Positions 5,516-6,760 of a DNA stretch of 6,760 nt are shown piece after piece (position 1 is the stretch's first letter; every line of letters starts with the position of its first letter). The notes under the pieces are model-generated. The model did no database searches. It was not told the DNA's origin and saw only the letters and a list, made by a program, of their open reading frames with translations. This stretch comes from Bacteroidaceae bacterium. GTDB lineage: Bacteria; Bacteroidota; Bacteroidia; Bacteroidales; Bacteroidaceae. The stretch lies in assembly GCA_023227685.1 (NCBI GenBank), contig JALNVG010000132.1, positions 1-6,760 of the forward strand. The letters run 5' to 3'. Both the position numbers and the translations under genes were made by a program.

Positions 5516-6760
5516 CTATACGATATCTATTCCATCTTTTTTGCAAAGTTCTACACCCAACTTCTTAAGTTTGAACTTTTGAATCTTTCCACTACCTGTC
5601 AAAGGAAACTCTTTAACAAAGAATATATATTTTGGTATTTTATGTCGGGCAATCTTTTCCTTGCAAAAATCTTGAATATCCGACGGAACCATTTTTACCC
5701 CTTCATATAATTGAATGAAAGCAGCGACAGATTCACCATATTTTGGAGAGGGAATTCCTGCTACTTCAATATCTTTCACTCCTTCCATTTGGCCTAATAA
5801 CTCTTCTATTTCAATAGGATAAATGTTCTCTCCACCACGGATAATCATATCTTTTATTCGCCCGGTAATGCGATAATTTCCATTTTCATCTTTCTTGCCC
5901 AAATCTCCGGAATGAAGAAAACCATTTGCATCAATGGCTTCAGCAGTAGCTTCAGGATTTTTATAATAACCCTTCATCGTATTATAACCCCGGTTACACA
6001 TTTCACCCTCTACTCCATCGGGACACTCTTTACCCGTCTTCGGATCAATAACCCTAACTTCAGTAAAAGCATATTCACGCCCCACCGTATGACAACGAAC
6101 ATCAAACGGATCATTAACACACGTGGCAGTCATACCTGGTGACGCTTCGGTCAAGCCATAAACGCTCGTCACCTTCATATACATTTTCTGCTCGACCTGC
6201 TTCACCAGTTCAACAGGACAAAGGCTACCTGCCATAATTCCGGTTCGGAGACTGGAGAGATCAAACAGGTTAAACATCGGATGATTTAATTCTGCTATAA
6301 ACATTGTTGGTACTCCATAAAGAACAGTACAGCGTTCTCTATGAATAGAAGCCAATACAATTAATGCATTAAACTGTTCAACCATTACCGTTGTACAACC
6401 ATGAGTCAAACAATTCATCATCATCAGCGTTACACCGAAACAATGAAACATCGGAACACAGCAACATAATTTATCAGCTTGGGTGAATTTCATGTGTTCT
6501 CCAGTAAGAAAACCGTCATTCACTACTCCGTAATGAGTCAACATCACACCTTTGGGCATACCTGTTGTGCCTGAAGTATATTGAATGTTTACTACATCCT
6601 GACAAGTAACTTGTGATTTCAATTCATTCAACTTGTGATCATTCATGTTCTCACCAAGTAATATTAATTCAGGCGTATTATACATTCCCCGATGCTTATC
6701 TTGACCGATATAAACCACATTCTTCATTACAGGGAAACGTTCACTATTCAAAAAACCACG
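5516..6760 (-). CDS. AMP-dependent acyl-CoA synthetase (fatty-acid-CoA ligase-like), lacking N-terminus
   Basis: This is an adenylate-forming (ANL superfamily) enzyme that activates a carboxylic acid, probably a fatty acid, as acyl-AMP and then as the CoA thioester. The reading frame is open to the right edge (414 codons before the TAG at 5518-5516), so the true start is outside; the first residues read RGFLNSERFP. Visible motifs include the phosphate-binding loop YTSGTTGMPKG (6548-6580) and YGLTEASPG (6134-6160). HSGDL follows at 5900-5914, with Asp at 5903-5905. The hinge region GRIKDMIIRGGENIYP is at 5816-5863. The C-terminal LTGSGKIQK carries the catalytic Lys at 5585-5587. All core catalytic residues are intact. 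Overall it resembles the ACSF2-like medium-chain or FadD-like group, but the acid substrate cannot be set from sequence. It converges on ispG. Confidence 0.9.
   Translation of the reverse strand, partial: RGFLNSERFPVMKNVVYIGQDKHRGMYNTPELILLGENMNDHKLNELKSQVTCQDVVNIQYTSGTTGMPKGVMLTHYGVVNDGFLTGEHMKFTQADKLCCCVPMFHCFGVTLMMMNCLTHGCTTVMVEQFNALIVLASIHRERCTVLYGVPTMFIAELNHPMFNLFDLSSLRTGIMAGSLCPVELVKQVEQKMYMKVTSVYGLTEASPGMTATCVNDPFDVRCHTVGREYAFTEVRVIDPKTGKECPDGVEGEMCNRGYNTMKGYYKNPEATAEAIDANGFLHSGDLGKKDENGNYRITGRIKDMIIRGGENIYPIEIEELLGQMEGVKDIEVAGIPSPKYGESVAAFIQLYEGVKMVPSDIQDFCKEKIARHKIPKYIFFVKEFPLTGSGKIQKFKLKKLGVELCKKDGIDIV

Noticed and set aside
5498..5710. A 70-codon plus-strand open frame after the terminator
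   Set aside because: It is antisense to the conserved C-terminal domain of the acyl-CoA ligase, and its translation is low-complexity and unrecognisable.
6749..6751. TTG at 6751-6749 as the start codon of the acyl-CoA ligase
   Set aside because: The frame remains open to the edge (RGF before the Leu), and ANL enzymes have a further N-terminal region before this point. The gene is therefore truncated by the window and does not start here.

Overview
This 6.76-kb window looks like an ordinary core-genome segment from a Bacteroidales bacterium, probably Bacteroidaceae or a close relative. The evidence is the protein families: a Bacteroides-type sigma-54 N-terminus, the long three-domain IspG and a Bacteroidetes-type PAP2-like membrane protein. 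The DNA is moderately AT-rich, Shine-Dalgarno sequences are weak, and both divergent promoters have a TAnnTTTG -7 element typical of the phylum. No mobile element, CRISPR array, tRNA or rRNA was seen, and no gene-free stretch exceeds about 140 bp.

Layout. Bases 1-299 (minus) hold the N-terminal part of an M24-type Xaa-Pro aminopeptidase that runs off the left edge. A 141-bp divergent promoter region follows. Five tightly spaced plus-strand genes come next, with gaps of 20, 27, 12 and 15 bp: rpoN (sigma-54), a PAP2-like integral membrane protein, gcvH (glycine cleavage H protein), purE (N5-CAIR mutase) and ispG (HMBPP synthase). The run ends at a long hairpin that can work as a terminator on both strands. 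Converging on it from the right is a minus-strand AMP-dependent acyl-CoA ligase whose N-terminus lies beyond the right edge.

How the genes work together. The five plus-strand genes look like one transcription unit, although they belong to different pathways: alternative sigma factor, possible lipid-phosphate metabolism, one-carbon/lipoate metabolism, purine synthesis and isoprenoid synthesis. A loose link is possible between IspG, which feeds undecaprenyl phosphate synthesis, and the PAP2-like protein, since that family often acts on polyprenyl or lipid phosphates. This link is inference. I found no convincing undescribed system. The points most worth a second look are the degenerate catalytic motifs of the PAP2-like protein, the corrected rpoN start, the mixed-pathway gene run and the unusually long convergent terminator.
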